Positions 8,662-18,296 of a stretch of 64,000 bases of DNA are shown here, piece after piece. The position numbers and the translations under genes were made by a program. Every line of letters begins with the position of its first letter. Position 1 is the first letter of the stretch. The DNA lies in assembly GCF_002251385.1 (NCBI RefSeq), contig NZ_NPJJ01000043.1, forward strand, positions 62,001-126,000, read 5' to 3'. Below the pieces are notes generated by a model, which searched no databases, was not told where the DNA came from, and was given only the letters and a program-made list of their open reading frames with translations. The DNA comes from Prevotella sp. P5-108 (lineage in GTDB: Bacteria > Bacteroidota > Bacteroidia > Bacteroidales > Bacteroidaceae).

Positions 8662-9816
8662 ATGAATTTAAAGAACATTTTTGACAAAGCAAGACCGCAA
8701 TTTGAGAAAGGTGGGAAATATCATGCTTTCTGGAGCCTGTTTGATGGCTTTGAAAGTTTCTTGTTGGTCTCCAACTCTACCTCTAAAAGTGGTGTAAACA
8801 TACATGATGCGATTGATTCCAAGCGCATTATGAGTATGGTAGTTATTGCCTTGCTGCCCGCGTTGCTGTTTGGCATGTACAATGTGGGTTACCAGAATTA
8901 TGCGGCGGCAGGTACCTTGGCGTCCGCCAGCTTTATAGAAGTATTTGCCTATGGTTTCCTGGCCGTAATCCCAAAGGTATTGGTCAGCTATATAGTTGGC
9001 CTTGGAATCGAGTTTGCCTGGGCGCAGTGGAAGCACGAAGAAATACAGGAGGGCTATTTGGTATCTGGCATCATTATTCCCCTGATTATCCCTGTTACAA
9101 CTCCGTTGTGGATGATGGCGGTTGCCATTGCTTTTGCTGTGATAATTGCCAAAGAAATCTTCGGTGGAACCGGCATGAACTTCCTTAATGTTGCACTCGT
9201 AGCACGAGCATTCCTCTTCTTCTCTTATCCTTCTAAGATGAGCGGTGAGAGTGTATGGGTTGCCAATGATACCATTTTTGGTCTTGGAAACCAGCTTGCT
9301 GACGGCTTTACAATGGCTACGCCTCTGGGCTTGATGGGCCAACATCTGCCGACCAATACCTCTCTGATGGATATGATTGTAGGTCTGATGCCCGGTAGTA
9401 TCGGCGAAACATCCGTAATTGCTATAGGAGTCGGAGCCATAATTCTCCTGTGGAGTGGAGTGGCCAGTTGGAAGACCATGTTGAGCGTTTTCCTTGGCGG
9501 AGGCTTGACAGCTGCCTTGTTCCAGTCACTTGGCTTGTCACCCCTCGCATGGTACGAGCATCTCTTCTTGGGTGGTTTCGCTTTTGGTGCTGTATTTATG
9601 GCAACGGATCCAGTTACATCGGCACGCACAGAAACCGGAAAATGGATATATGGCTTTTTGATAGGTTTTATGGCGATAATCATACGTCTTTTCAACCCGG
9701 GATATCCAGAGGGAATGATGCTTGCCATCCTATTCATGAATGTCTTTGCTCCATTGATTGACTACTGTGTTGTCGAGCGCAACGTATCAGCAAGAATCAA
9801 ACGTATTAATAAATAG
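8662..9816 (+). CDS. nqrB: Na+-translocating NADH:quinone reductase subunit B
   Basis: Integral membrane subunit (384 residues, many hydrophobic segments) of the Nqr complex. It takes part in electron transfer to quinone and sodium movement. The segment DGFTMATPLG at about residues 214-223 corresponds to the site where an FMN is covalently bound to a threonine through a phosphoester bond in characterised NqrB. It follows nqrA by three bases and precedes nqrC by 11. Length and order are canonical. Confidence 0.96.
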   Translation: MNLKNIFDKARPQFEKGGKYHAFWSLFDGFESFLLVSNSTSKSGVNIHDAIDSKRIMSMVVIALLPALLFGMYNVGYQNYAAAGTLASASFIEVFAYGFLAVIPKVLVSYIVGLGIEFAWAQWKHEEIQEGYLVSGIIIPLIIPVTTPLWMMAVAIAFAVIIAKEIFGGTGMNFLNVALVARAFLFFSYPSKMSGESVWVANDTIFGLGNQLADGFTMATPLGLMGQHLPTNTSLMDMIVGLMPGSIGETSVIAIGVGAIILLWSGVASWKTMLSVFLGGGLTAALFQSLGLSPLAWYEHLFLGGFAFGAVFMATDPVTSARTETGKWIYGFLIGFMAIIIRLFNPGYPEGMMLAILFMNVFAPLIDYCVVERNVSARIKRINK

Positions 9817-9827
9817 GAGAAACGATT

Positions 9828-10535
9828 ATGAAACTAAATACAAATTCAAATACATACATTCTTGCATACGCGTCTCTCTTGGTCATTGCCGTGGCATTTG
9901 TTCTGGCTTACTTCTCTCAGGCGCTGAAGCCCATTCAGGACAAGAATGTGGCATTGGACAAAAAGAAGCAGATTATAGCTGCCCTGAACATCCGTGATGT
10001 CAATGACAATCAAGTAGAAGAGTATTATAACAAGCTCGTTGAAGCCGACGAAATCATCAATGAGAAGAATGAAGTTCTTTCAGCTGGCAAGCCCGGCGGA
10101 GAAAATGACGGTTTCAAGCTCAATGGCGGTGATTTCAAAGCCGGTAAACTCGCTCTGTTTGTATGCAATGTAGACGGACAAAAGAAATATGTAATGCCAG
10201 TCTATGGCATGGGCCTTTGGGGCGGCATTAGTGGATATATTGCCATCAACGCGGATAAGGAAACCATTTATGGCGTTTACTTTAACCACGAAGGTGAGAC
10301 CGCTGGTCTGGGAGCCGAAATCAAGGATAACCAGAAGTGGCAGCAGCAGTTCTGTGGCAAGCATCTCTTTGCTGATGGTAATCAGGATGCTGTCGCTCTC
10401 TCTGTCTGCAAGAAGGTTGACAATCCTGCTACTCAAGTAGATGGAGTAAGTGGAGCCACTCTGACTTGCGATGGTGTTACCCGCATGATTCACGAAGGAC
10501 TTGGCAAGTACCTTGTTTTCTTAAAGGATAAATAA
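9828..10535 (+). CDS. nqrC: Na+-translocating NADH:quinone reductase subunit C
   Basis: 235-residue subunit with a single N-terminal membrane anchor (ILAYASLLVIAVAFVLAYF) and a periplasmic FMN-binding domain. The C-terminal motif DGVSGATLT carries the threonine that binds the second covalent FMN in this family. The GMGLWGGISGY stretch is also typical. It lies between nqrB and nqrD with short gaps of 11 and 24 bases. Confidence 0.95.
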   Translation: MKLNTNSNTYILAYASLLVIAVAFVLAYFSQALKPIQDKNVALDKKKQIIAALNIRDVNDNQVEEYYNKLVEADEIINEKNEVLSAGKPGGENDGFKLNGGDFKAGKLALFVCNVDGQKKYVMPVYGMGLWGGISGYIAINADKETIYGVYFNHEGETAGLGAEIKDNQKWQQQFCGKHLFADGNQDAVALSVCKKVDNPATQVDGVSGATLTCDGVTRMIHEGLGKYLVFLKDK

Positions 10536-10559
10536 TGTATACATATAAAATCAAAGATT

Positions 10560-11183
10560 ATGTCATTATTCAACAAACAAAATAAAGAGGCATTGATTAA
10601 TCCCCTCAATCTGGACCATCCGATTCTTGTCCAGGTGTTGGGAATCTGCTCTGCTTTGGCTGTTACTTCCCAGCTTAAGCCTGCGATAGTAATGGGATTG
10701 GCAGTGACGGTTATTACCGCTTTTGCCAATACTATCATTTCTATTATCCGCAATACGATACCTATGCGTATTCGTATTGTCGTACAGCTTGTTGTCGTTG
10801 CTGCATTGGTAACGATTGTCAGCCAGATACTCAAGGCCTTTGCCTACGATGTAAGTGTGCAGCTGTCTGTATATGTAGGTCTGATTATCACCAACTGTAT
10901 CCTCATGGGACGCCTCGAAGCATTTGCCATGACCAACAAGCCATGGCCATCATTCCTCGATGGTATCGGAAACGGTCTTGGTTACGCCATGGTGCTGGTC
11001 ATTGTCGGTGGAATCCGCGAGTTGCTTGGCCGCGGCACCCTGCTTGGCATGGACGTCATCCCTGGTTTCGTTTACGATTTCGGGTATGTCAACAACGGCA
11101 TGATGACTATGCCTGCAATGGCGTTGATACTTTTGGGATGCGTTATTTGGGTACACCGTGCATTTTTTTACACTGAAAAATAA
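10560..11183 (+). CDS. nqrD: Na+-translocating NADH:quinone reductase subunit D
   Basis: 207-residue polytopic membrane protein of the NqrD/RnfE family, with about six transmembrane segments and conserved blocks LGICSALAVT, GLIITNCILMGRLEAFA and GIRELLGRGTL. The Cys in the first block and the Cys in ITNCI are expected ligands of the iron centre shared with NqrE (established for the family). The gene ends six bases before nqrE. Confidence 0.95.
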   Translation: MSLFNKQNKEALINPLNLDHPILVQVLGICSALAVTSQLKPAIVMGLAVTVITAFANTIISIIRNTIPMRIRIVVQLVVVAALVTIVSQILKAFAYDVSVQLSVYVGLIITNCILMGRLEAFAMTNKPWPSFLDGIGNGLGYAMVLVIVGGIRELLGRGTLLGMDVIPGFVYDFGYVNNGMMTMPAMALILLGCVIWVHRAFFYTEK

Positions 11184-11189
11184 ATCATT

Positions 11190-11816
11190 ATGGAACATGC
11201 TTTAAGCTTATTACTCCGTTCTATTTTTGTAGATAATATGATCTTCGCATTCTTCCTCGGAATGTGCTCATTCCTTGCGGTTTCGAAGAATGTGAAGACC
11301 TCATTCGGACTCGGTGCTGCAGTTACATTCGTGCTGTTGGTCACCGTGCCTGTCGATTACTTGCTTCAGACTAAAGTATTAGGTCCCGACTGTCTGGTCG
11401 ATGGCGTTGACCTCTCATATCTCAGCTTCATCATCTTCATTGCGGTGATTGCCGGTATCGTGCAGTTGGTTGAGATGGTTGTCGAGAAGTACAGTCCGTC
11501 TCTTTATGCTGCGCTGGGTATCTTCTTGCCTTTGATAGCTGTAAACTGTGCCATCATGGGCGCATCGCTTTTCATGCAACAGCGTATCAACATGGACCCA
11601 TCCAATTCTCAGTATATCGGTAGCGTAGTTGATGCATTGGTTTATGCTTTGGGCTCAGGTATCGGATGGACTCTGGCCATCGTGGCTATGGGTGCCATAC
11701 GAGAGAAGCTGCAGTATAGCGATGTGCCTCGTCCGCTTCAGGGCCTCGGCATCACATTTATTATAGTAGGACTCATGGCTATGGCTATGATGTGTTTTAG
11801 CGGTCTGAAAATTTAA
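11190..11816 (+). CDS. nqrE: Na+-translocating NADH:quinone reductase subunit E
   Basis: 208-residue membrane protein of the NqrE/RnfA family, paralogous to NqrD and inserted with inverted topology. Conserved blocks [13 protein letters not shown] and [12 protein letters not shown] supply the two cysteines expected for the intramembrane iron centre. It follows nqrD by six bases and precedes nqrF by 18. Confidence 0.95.
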   Translation: MEHALSLLLRSIFVDNMIFAFFLGMCSFLAVSKNVKTSFGLGAAVTFVLLVTVPVDYLLQTKVLGPDCLVDGVDLSYLSFIIFIAVIAGIVQLVEMVVEKYSPSLYAALGIFLPLIAVNCAIMGASLFMQQRINMDPSNSQYIGSVVDALVYALGSGIGWTLAIVAMGAIREKLQYSDVPRPLQGLGITFIIVGLMAMAMMCFSGLKI

Positions 11817-11834
11817 TAGAGCAGGAATATAATT

Positions 11835-13103
11835 ATGGAACAGTTTATATTGTTAAGTATCGGAGTCTTTCTCTTGATTATACTCCTTTTGGTCATTGTG
11901 TTGCTTGTCGCAAAGAAGTATCTGAGTCCAAGCGGCAATGTGACTATCACGATAAATGGCGACAAGCAGCTCTCTGTAGAACAGGGAAATAGCCTGATGT
12001 CAACCCTGAATGAGAACGGCATCTTCCTGCCTTCTGCATGTGGTGGTAAAGCAAGCTGCGGTCAGTGTAAGGTTCAGGTTCTGTCTGGCGGAGGTGAGAT
12101 TCTCGACTCAGAGCGTCCCCATTTTACCCGCAAGCAGATTAAGGAGCATTGGCGTCTGGGATGTCAGTGCAAAGTGAAGGGCAATCTCGACATCCGCGTG
12201 CCTGATAGCGTGATGGGCGTGAAAGAGTGGGAGTGTACCGTCATTTCCAACAAGAATGTCTCTAGTTTCATCAAGGAATTCAAGGTTGCTCTGCCTCCTG
12301 GCGAGCACATGGACTTTGTTCCCGGTTCCTACGCCCAAATCAAGATACCTGCTTACGATTGCATAGACTATAATGTGGATTTCGATAAGAATGATATCGG
12401 CGAAGATTATATCAAGGCCTGGGAAAAGTTCAACATCTTCTCGCTCAAGGCACATAACCCCGTGCCCACAGTGAGAGCATACTCGATGGCCAACTATCCT
12501 GCCGAGGGAGATATCATCACCCTCACCGTGCGTATTGCCACAACTCCGTTCCTGCCCCGTCCGCAGGTCGGCTTCCAGGATGTTCCCACGGGCATCGGCT
12601 CTTCCTATATCTTTAGCCTGAAGCCCGGTGACAAAGTTATGATGAGCGGCCCCTACGGAGATTTCCATCCCAACTTCACTTCTGGTAAGGAAATGATATG
12701 GATTGGTGGCGGTGCAGGTATGGCGCCATTGCGTGCACAGATTATGCACATGACCAAGACGCTCCAGACAAGAGACAGAGAGATGCATTTCTTCTATGGT
12801 GCGCGCGCCCTGGGCGAGGCCTTCTTCCTGGAAGATTTCTGGGAACTTGAGAAGGAATTCCCCAACTTCCATTTCCACTTGTCGCTCGACCGCCAAGACC
12901 CCAAAGCCGATGCTGCTGGTGTAAAGTATTATACCGGATTTGCGGTTAACTGCATCCGCGATACCTACTTGAAGGATCATGAGGCACCTGAAGATTGTGA
13001 ATACTATCTCTGCGGTCCTCCCATGCTGATTAAGACAGTAACAGATTATCTCGACAGTCTCGGCGTTGATAAGGATGCAATTATGTACGATAACTTCGGT
13101 TAA
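11835..13103 (+). CDS. nqrF: Na+-translocating NADH:quinone reductase subunit F
   Basis: The NADH-oxidising entry subunit of Nqr, 422 residues. An N-terminal membrane anchor (LSIGVFLLIILLLVIVLLVA) is followed by a ferredoxin-like domain with CGGKASCGQC plus a downstream Cys for a 2Fe-2S cluster. A ferredoxin reductase-type module follows, with the FAD motif RAYSMANYP and the nucleotide-binding segment GGGAGMAPLRAQI. It ends the operon; a terminator lies just after it at 13115-13157. Confidence 0.96.
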   Translation: MEQFILLSIGVFLLIILLLVIVLLVAKKYLSPSGNVTITINGDKQLSVEQGNSLMSTLNENGIFLPSACGGKASCGQCKVQVLSGGGEILDSERPHFTRKQIKEHWRLGCQCKVKGNLDIRVPDSVMGVKEWECTVISNKNVSSFIKEFKVALPPGEHMDFVPGSYAQIKIPAYDCIDYNVDFDKNDIGEDYIKAWEKFNIFSLKAHNPVPTVRAYSMANYPAEGDIITLTVRIATTPFLPRPQVGFQDVPTGIGSSYIFSLKPGDKVMMSGPYGDFHPNFTSGKEMIWIGGGAGMAPLRAQIMHMTKTLQTRDREMHFFYGARALGEAFFLEDFWELEKEFPNFHFHLSLDRQDPKADAAGVKYYTGFAVNCIRDTYLKDHEAPEDCEYYLCGPPMLIKTVTDYLDSLGVDKDAIMYDNFG

Positions 13104-13114
13104 ATTCATAGAAG

Positions 13115-13157
13115 GATTGGTGTCGTTACGTCTGAAAAGGCGCGGCACCAATCTTTT
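13115..13157 (+). terminator. terminator of the nqr operon
   Basis: An 11-bp stem (13115-13125 with 13143-13153, arm GATTGGTGTCG with one G-T wobble) followed by TTTTC, starting 12 bases after the nqrF stop. Confidence 0.75.
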
Positions 13158-13217
13158 CATATAAAATAAATAGTGACAGAAGGGCAATAAATCTTGCATC
13201 GGGACGTTTTATAGTTA

Positions 13218-14633
13218 ATGAAAAAGCTGTTTATTGTTTGGCTTCATGCGCTATTGGGCATTTTTATAGTATCATGCGATGATGATACTTTTACAATGTC
13301 ATCCTCGGCAGTCCTTTCTTTTTCTGCCGACACCGTCAATGTTGATACGATTTTCAGTAATACCCCTTCCTCCATGCGCTCATTTTGGGTCTACAATCGC
13401 AACGATGCAGGATTGCGTTGTACCTCGGTGCGTCTGGAGCGCGGCAACCAAAGTGGATTCCGTGTCAATGTGCGTGGCGAATATCTTGGTGCCGAGGTCG
13501 GTTATCAGACCAACAATATAGAACTCTACAAAGGCGACAGCCTGCGTGTCTTTGTCGAAGTTACGCCCAAGACCCAAAGAGAGCCAGGCCCGCAGTTGAT
13601 AGAAGACAAACTTACATTTCTTCTTGAAAACGGTGTGAGCCAGACGGTATGTCTCAAGGCATATTCCTGGAACGCCAAGACTTTTGACAAGCTCGATATC
13701 ACTCGCGATACAACTATTTATGATGCCAATCCGATTCTTATACGGGGAGGAATCCACGTATCCCAAGGAGCTACGTTGCAAATACAAGCAGGTACAACCC
13801 TCTATTTCAATTCTCAAGCCGGCATAGAGGTTGATGGCACGCTGCGTTCGTTGGGAACCAAGGACGCCCCGGTTGTCCTTCGTGGCTCAAGGCTTGACCG
13901 CATGTTCCCCTATCTGCCCTACGACAGAGTTTCGGGTCAGTGGCAGGGCATCAAGTTCAATGCGGAGTCGTATGAAAACGACATCGAGTACACCGATATA
14001 CATGGCGCCTTCAACGGCATCGTTGCCGATTCGGCCGACATTGACAAGACCAAACTTTCCATCAGACAGTCTACGATACACAATTGCCGTGGCGTAGGAT
14101 TGTCTTTGAATTACGTCAAGGCAATCGTAGAGAATTGCCAAATCACCAACACCCTTCTGCCTTGTGTCTATGTGAAGGGCGGCGACGTGACCATCAATCA
14201 TTCTACCATCGCCCAATTCTATCCTTTTGATGGCAATCGCAAACAAGCGTTTACCTTTGAAAGTCCTATTGCACGTCTATTATGTCGCAATAGTATCATC
14301 ACAGGTTATTCTGATGACGAAATTAATGGTTTAACGGCAGAAGATTGTCATTTCAAATTTGAAACTTGTATAATTCGTACTCCGAAAATAGTAACTAAAG
14401 ACAGCATTTATTTTATAAACGTGGTCTACGAAGATATTGCCGACACCATACGCTTTGGGAAGAAACACTTCAAGACGATAGACACGCGCAATCTCGTCTA
14501 TGATTTCTCTCTCGACAGCATCAGTGGGGCTATAGACAAGGCCGACCCTGCCACCTCTCTTCCTATTGACAGACACGGCACCCCGAGAGACCCCAAACCC
14601 GACATTGGAGCATTTGAATATAAACAACAATAA
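13218..14633 (+). CDS. predicted lipoprotein with right-handed beta-helix
   Basis: A 471-residue exported protein of unknown function. The N-terminus is a lipoprotein signal ending in FIVSC followed by DDD, an acidic +2/+3 context compatible with surface export in Bacteroidetes. The first third (about 25-150) looks like a beta-sandwich. The middle third (about 165-370) has short strand repeats such as GIHVSQGATLQIQAGTTLYF and GIEVDGTLRSLGTKDAPVVL, typical of parallel beta-helix (PbH1/Choice-of-anchor) proteins. No catalytic motif is recognised. It is two bases upstream of cdd and so probably shares its transcript, though no functional link is evident. Confidence 0.75.
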   Translation: MKKLFIVWLHALLGIFIVSCDDDTFTMSSSAVLSFSADTVNVDTIFSNTPSSMRSFWVYNRNDAGLRCTSVRLERGNQSGFRVNVRGEYLGAEVGYQTNNIELYKGDSLRVFVEVTPKTQREPGPQLIEDKLTFLLENGVSQTVCLKAYSWNAKTFDKLDITRDTTIYDANPILIRGGIHVSQGATLQIQAGTTLYFNSQAGIEVDGTLRSLGTKDAPVVLRGSRLDRMFPYLPYDRVSGQWQGIKFNAESYENDIEYTDIHGAFNGIVADSADIDKTKLSIRQSTIHNCRGVGLSLNYVKAIVENCQITNTLLPCVYVKGGDVTINHSTIAQFYPFDGNRKQAFTFESPIARLLCRNSIITGYSDDEINGLTAEDCHFKFETCIIRTPKIVTKDSIYFINVVYEDIADTIRFGKKHFKTIDTRNLVYDFSLDSISGAIDKADPATSLPIDRHGTPRDPKPDIGAFEYKQQ

Positions 14634-14635
14634 CT

Positions 14636-15118
14636 ATGAAAGAGTTCAAGATAGAAGTCAACGTAAAGGTTTATCAGTATGATGAACTTTCTGTAGAAGA
14701 CAAAGAACTTGTGGAACGTGCCAAGGATGCCACTCGTCATTCCTATGCACGTTATAGCCGTTTCTATGTGGGAGCGGCACTGCGACTGGAGGATGGCACC
14801 ATTCAAATAGGCGCCAATCAGGAGAATGCTGCTTTCCCCTCAGGCTTATGCGCCGAGCGGTCAGCCATATTTGCAGCACAGTCGATGCAGCCCCATCTCG
14901 CTATTACTACACTTGCCATCGCAGCCCGCAATGATTCGGGCTTCATCCTTACGCCCATTACTCCTTGCGGGGCTTGCCGCCAGGTGATATTGGAAATGGA
15001 AGACCGCTACAACCGACCTATACGCATCCTGCTGTATGGTGAGAATGGCGTATACGAACTGAGCAGTGTCAAGGACTTGCTGCCCTTGTCATTTGTAGAT
15101 GCCAATATGAAGTTCTGA
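14636..15118 (+). CDS. cdd: cytidine deaminase
   Basis: 160-residue zinc-dependent deaminase converting cytidine or deoxycytidine to uridine or deoxyuridine in pyrimidine salvage. The zinc site is complete: CAERSAIFAA supplies one Cys and the catalytic Glu, and PCGACRQV supplies the two further Cys. Length fits the homotetrameric type with a roughly 25-residue N-terminal extension. It starts two bases after the beta-helix lipoprotein gene and converges on the MFS gene with only seven bases between stops. Confidence 0.93.
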   Translation: MKEFKIEVNVKVYQYDELSVEDKELVERAKDATRHSYARYSRFYVGAALRLEDGTIQIGANQENAAFPSGLCAERSAIFAAQSMQPHLAITTLAIAARNDSGFILTPITPCGACRQVILEMEDRYNRPIRILLYGENGVYELSSVKDLLPLSFVDANMKF

Positions 15119-15125
15119 AACGAAG

Positions 15126-16313
15126 CTAAAACACATCCTCGTTAAGATTGTGCTTCAAGAAGAAACGTCGTGCTGCTGTGAAGAATAGCAGCACGCCTAT
15201 GCCATTTACCACTGCAACCATCCAGAAGGCTGCCGTATAATCAAAGAGTTCGGCTATCATACCACCTGCCAAGATGCCTATACCGAAACCGAAATCCCAC
15301 GAAGTCAATATCGATGAATTGGCTGTCCCTCTCTCATTGTGATGGGCCACATTGATAAACATATTCAGGAAGCCGGGATACATATGGCCGTTGCCCAGAC
15401 CTATAAGTATGGCTGAGATGTAATAGCCGTACGGGAATGGCATGGCGACAAACAGGGTGTAACCCAACAGGGATAGCAACATGCCATGGGCGGTATTGCG
15501 GGTTATATAGCCTTTTCGCAGAGCTTTGGCCCCTTGCAATCGCGACAGGAACAATCCCACCGAGAGGAGCATGAAATAAGTGCCGGTGCCATCCATCACA
15601 CCGTATTTCTCTTTGCTGTATATGGCAAGATAGTTGCTCAGCACTCCAAAGCAAAAACCGAACAGTGCAATGTTGATGGCCAGCAGCCATGCCCTTGTGA
15701 GGAAGAATCGGTCGAGAGACAGTTTTTTGTTGGTTTGGACTGGGCGCCTCGTGCTGTTGGTTTCCAGTGTGGTCAATACTGCCAGTCCGATGAATGCAGT
15801 GATTAGGGCTACGCCGAAAAGCCATTTGAAGTCTTGCAGAATGTGATAAATGTACAGTCCGAATGACGGCGCAATAGCCATGGCGAGGTTATTGCTCAAT
15901 CCGTAATAACCTATACCCTCATTGCGCCTTGACGAAGGCAGTACATCGATGGCACAGGTGGAATTGGCGACAGTGACTGCACCAAACGGCGCACCGTGCA
16001 GGGTGCGGACGATGGCGAAAGCCAACAGCGTGCCTGCCCAGAAATATCCTATAAAGCAGGCCGCAAACAGTGAGAAGAATATCAACAGTATGTGTTTGCG
16101 GTCGAAACTGTCAACCAGATAACCGCTGAAGGGTCGTATGATGAGCGCCGCGACCGTATAACCAGACAATACCATTCCGATAGTGTCTTTTGAGGCCGCA
16201 AAGTACTCATTAAGATATATAGGTAGGAGAGGGGTGAGCACATAAAAGGCAAAGTACAACATGAAGTTGGCAATCATCACCTTTATATAATTGCGGTTCC
16301 ATAGTCTCTCCAT
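15126..16313 (-). CDS. major facilitator superfamily transporter
   Basis: 395-residue membrane protein with twelve predicted transmembrane segments and a DHA1/drug-efflux-like layout. The loop between helices 2 and 3 reads SGYLVDSFDRKHILL, the MFS motif A region (G-x-L-x-D-x-x-x-R-K), and a Gly-rich half-repeat appears near the middle. The substrate is not predictable. It is the last gene of a minus-strand set and begins 11 bases after the hisB stop. No terminator is visible before the convergent cdd. Confidence 0.85.
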   Translation of the reverse strand: MERLWNRNYIKVMIANFMLYFAFYVLTPLLPIYLNEYFAASKDTIGMVLSGYTVAALIIRPFSGYLVDSFDRKHILLIFFSLFAACFIGYFWAGTLLAFAIVRTLHGAPFGAVTVANSTCAIDVLPSSRRNEGIGYYGLSNNLAMAIAPSFGLYIYHILQDFKWLFGVALITAFIGLAVLTTLETNSTRRPVQTNKKLSLDRFFLTRAWLLAINIALFGFCFGVLSNYLAIYSKEKYGVMDGTGTYFMLLSVGLFLSRLQGAKALRKGYITRNTAHGMLLSLLGYTLFVAMPFPYGYYISAILIGLGNGHMYPGFLNMFINVAHHNERGTANSSILTSWDFGFGIGILAGGMIAELFDYTAAFWMVAVVNGIGVLLFFTAARRFFLKHNLNEDVF

Positions 16314-16324
16314 ACTGCTTCGAT

Positions 16325-17401
16325 TTACAACATACCCTTAGTGGAAGGCAGTTCGTAATGATAGATGTCTCTACGCACTGCCATCTTGATAGACCTGGCA
16401 AAGGCTTTGAAGATGCCTTCTATCTTGTGGTGTTCATTGGTTCCTTCGGCCTTGATGTTGAGGTTCATTTTTGCAGAATCGGACAGGCTTTTGAAGAAGT
16501 GCAAGAACATCTCCGTAGGCATATCCCCGATTCTCTCCCTTCTAAATTCGGCATCCCATACCAGCCAGGGTCTGCCTCCAAAGTCGAGGGCCACCTGGCA
16601 CAGGCAGTCGTCCATAGGCAGACAGTAACCAAAGCGCTCTATGCCTCGCTTGTCGCCGAGCGCTTTCAGGATACATTCGCCTATGACGATAGCTGTGTCC
16701 TCTATGGTGTGGTGCTCGTCTACGTTCAGGTCGCCTTTGGCCTTTACCGTCAAATCCACAGTGCCATGCTTGGCAATCTGCTCGAGCATATGGTCAAAGA
16801 ATCCTATCCCAGTATCGATGTCGCTCTTGCCGCTTCCATCTATGTTCAGACTCACGTAGATAGAGGTCTCGCGGGTATCTCTCTTGATTTCGGCTATACG
16901 TTCTCCGCCCAGCAATATCTCAGATATCTTGTCCCACGAAGGGCAGTCGTCGCCCAGGATAAGGGCCTTGCATCCTAAGTTGTGGGCCAATTGTCTGTCG
17001 GTATCACGGTCGCCGATGACATAACTGTTAGGGAGGTCGTATTGGGCGTTGTCCATGTATTCCTTGAGCATGCCAGTTCCGGGCTTGCGCATGGGGGAAT
17101 TGTCATCAGGGAAATGGTTGTCGATATGCTGGGCGTCAAATGTGATGCCCTCGCCAGCCAAAGTGTTGAGGATGAAATTGTGGACAGGCCAGAAGGTATC
17201 TTCGGGAAATGAGTCGGTGCCCAAGCCGTCTTGATTACTTACCATTACCAACTTGTAATCAAGATGTTCTTTGATGTATCTTAGGTTCTTGAAGACTCCA
17301 GGGACAAACTCCAGCTTTTCGAAGGAGTCAATCTGCTCGTCATCCGGCTCCTTGATAAGCGTGCCGTCTCTGTCAATAAATAAGATTCTCTGTGGTTTCA
17401 T
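16325..17401 (-). CDS. hisB: bifunctional histidinol-phosphatase / imidazoleglycerol-phosphate dehydratase
   Basis: 358-residue fusion enzyme for two steps of histidine synthesis. Residues 1-165 form a HAD-type phosphatase (FIDRDGTLI near 8-16, [10 protein letters not shown] near 130), acting on histidinol phosphate. Residues about 170-358 form the dehydratase, with [17 protein letters not shown] and EHHKIEG carrying the His/Glu metal ligands. The start overlaps the upstream membrane-protein gene by 29 bases. The other his genes seen here (hisG, hisD, hisC) are about 40 kb away on the opposite strand. Confidence 0.96.
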   Translation of the reverse strand: MKPQRILFIDRDGTLIKEPDDEQIDSFEKLEFVPGVFKNLRYIKEHLDYKLVMVSNQDGLGTDSFPEDTFWPVHNFILNTLAGEGITFDAQHIDNHFPDDNSPMRKPGTGMLKEYMDNAQYDLPNSYVIGDRDTDRQLAHNLGCKALILGDDCPSWDKISEILLGGERIAEIKRDTRETSIYVSLNIDGSGKSDIDTGIGFFDHMLEQIAKHGTVDLTVKAKGDLNVDEHHTIEDTAIVIGECILKALGDKRGIERFGYCLPMDDCLCQVALDFGGRPWLVWDAEFRRERIGDMPTEMFLHFFKSLSDSAKMNLNIKAEGTNEHHKIEGIFKAFARSIKMAVRRDIYHYELPSTKGML

Positions 17402-18296
17402 GTTGGTTTATCTCTTTAGCTTGTCTGTTCTTCTCTGCTTCGTGGACCGTTATCGAACCGCATACGTAGCAAGTTGATAATAATTGCCACAGGGAGATGA
17501 AGGTTGTTATAAAACAACATACTATGCTGGTCGTTATGAGCATGAAATAGAAACCGGAAGGGGTTCCGTCCACGTCTCCATTGATTATACCAAGGGTGTT
17601 TTGTATGTTGGCAAACAATATGATGGTCAAAGGGGTCATAATGATTGCCGCCAGGACTCCAACGATTAATGTGGTAATCATCGTAGACAAGAACAGGAAG
17701 CCCCAATGGCGGATTCCGGTCTTATAGCCTGATTTGAAGACGCTGGCTAAACTTTCTTTTTGTTCCAATATATAATGGGTAAACGCATAAAGCAGCGGCA
17801 AAAGCAGGGCTGCAACGATGGCTATGACAGAAATCAACAGAATCAGCGCCAACCCGCTTGTTGCCTGTTCAGACATGTTGAATGTCGTCAACCATTTGTT
17901 CACGGTTTCGTAGATGACGCCTGTAAGACAACTCTTTACAGCTAAACTGAACGCGACGAGAACTATGATTGGCGCTATGCAACGCTTAAGGTTGTTCTTG
18001 GTCTTTTCTCCATTGACAAAGGCAAATGCCTTTGCCGCAGTCCACAGCCAGCTAACAAATAATAGGATGTACATTGCCACAAGGAAAAGCAAAGAAAGCC
18101 AGATGTTGGCGTTGCCAAGGTCATATATTTGCTTGTTTGGCGTGAATGACAAGAGTATTCCCGTAAAGGAAATTGAAACGAGAAGCAAGGGTAACCAGGT
18201 GGTAAACAATATGGTTTTCAAATGGCTGAATGCCATTGCGGTCGCTTCCTTCAAACATGCAGAAACGCTTCTGTTAACGTATATACTATCTTTCAT
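17373..18296 (-). CDS. six-TM membrane protein of unknown function
   Basis: A 307-residue protein with about six strongly hydrophobic segments (around residues 28-52, 64-86, 105-122, 145-170, 195-230 and 250-275). I recognise no family motif. The N-terminal 25 residues and the C-terminal 25 are polar, and the short C-terminal tail ([16 protein letters not shown]) is likely cytoplasmic. It overlaps the methyltransferase gene upstream by 11 bases and hisB downstream by 29, so the three are very probably translated from one mRNA. It could be a transporter-like or DUF-type membrane protein; no reaction is proposed. Confidence 0.75.
   Translation of the reverse strand: MKDSIYVNRSVSACLKEATAMAFSHLKTILFTTWLPLLLVSISFTGILLSFTPNKQIYDLGNANIWLSLLFLVAMYILLFVSWLWTAAKAFAFVNGEKTKNNLKRCIAPIIVLVAFSLAVKSCLTGVIYETVNKWLTTFNMSEQATSGLALILLISVIAIVAALLLPLLYAFTHYILEQKESLASVFKSGYKTGIRHWGFLFLSTMITTLIVGVLAAIIMTPLTIILFANIQNTLGIINGDVDGTPSGFYFMLITTSIVCCFITTFISLWQLLSTCYVCGSITVHEAEKNRQAKEINQHETTENLIY

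Noticed and set aside
12108..13199. A 363-codon minus-strand frame opposite nqrF
   Set aside because: It mirrors nqrF and would include the nqr terminator stem.
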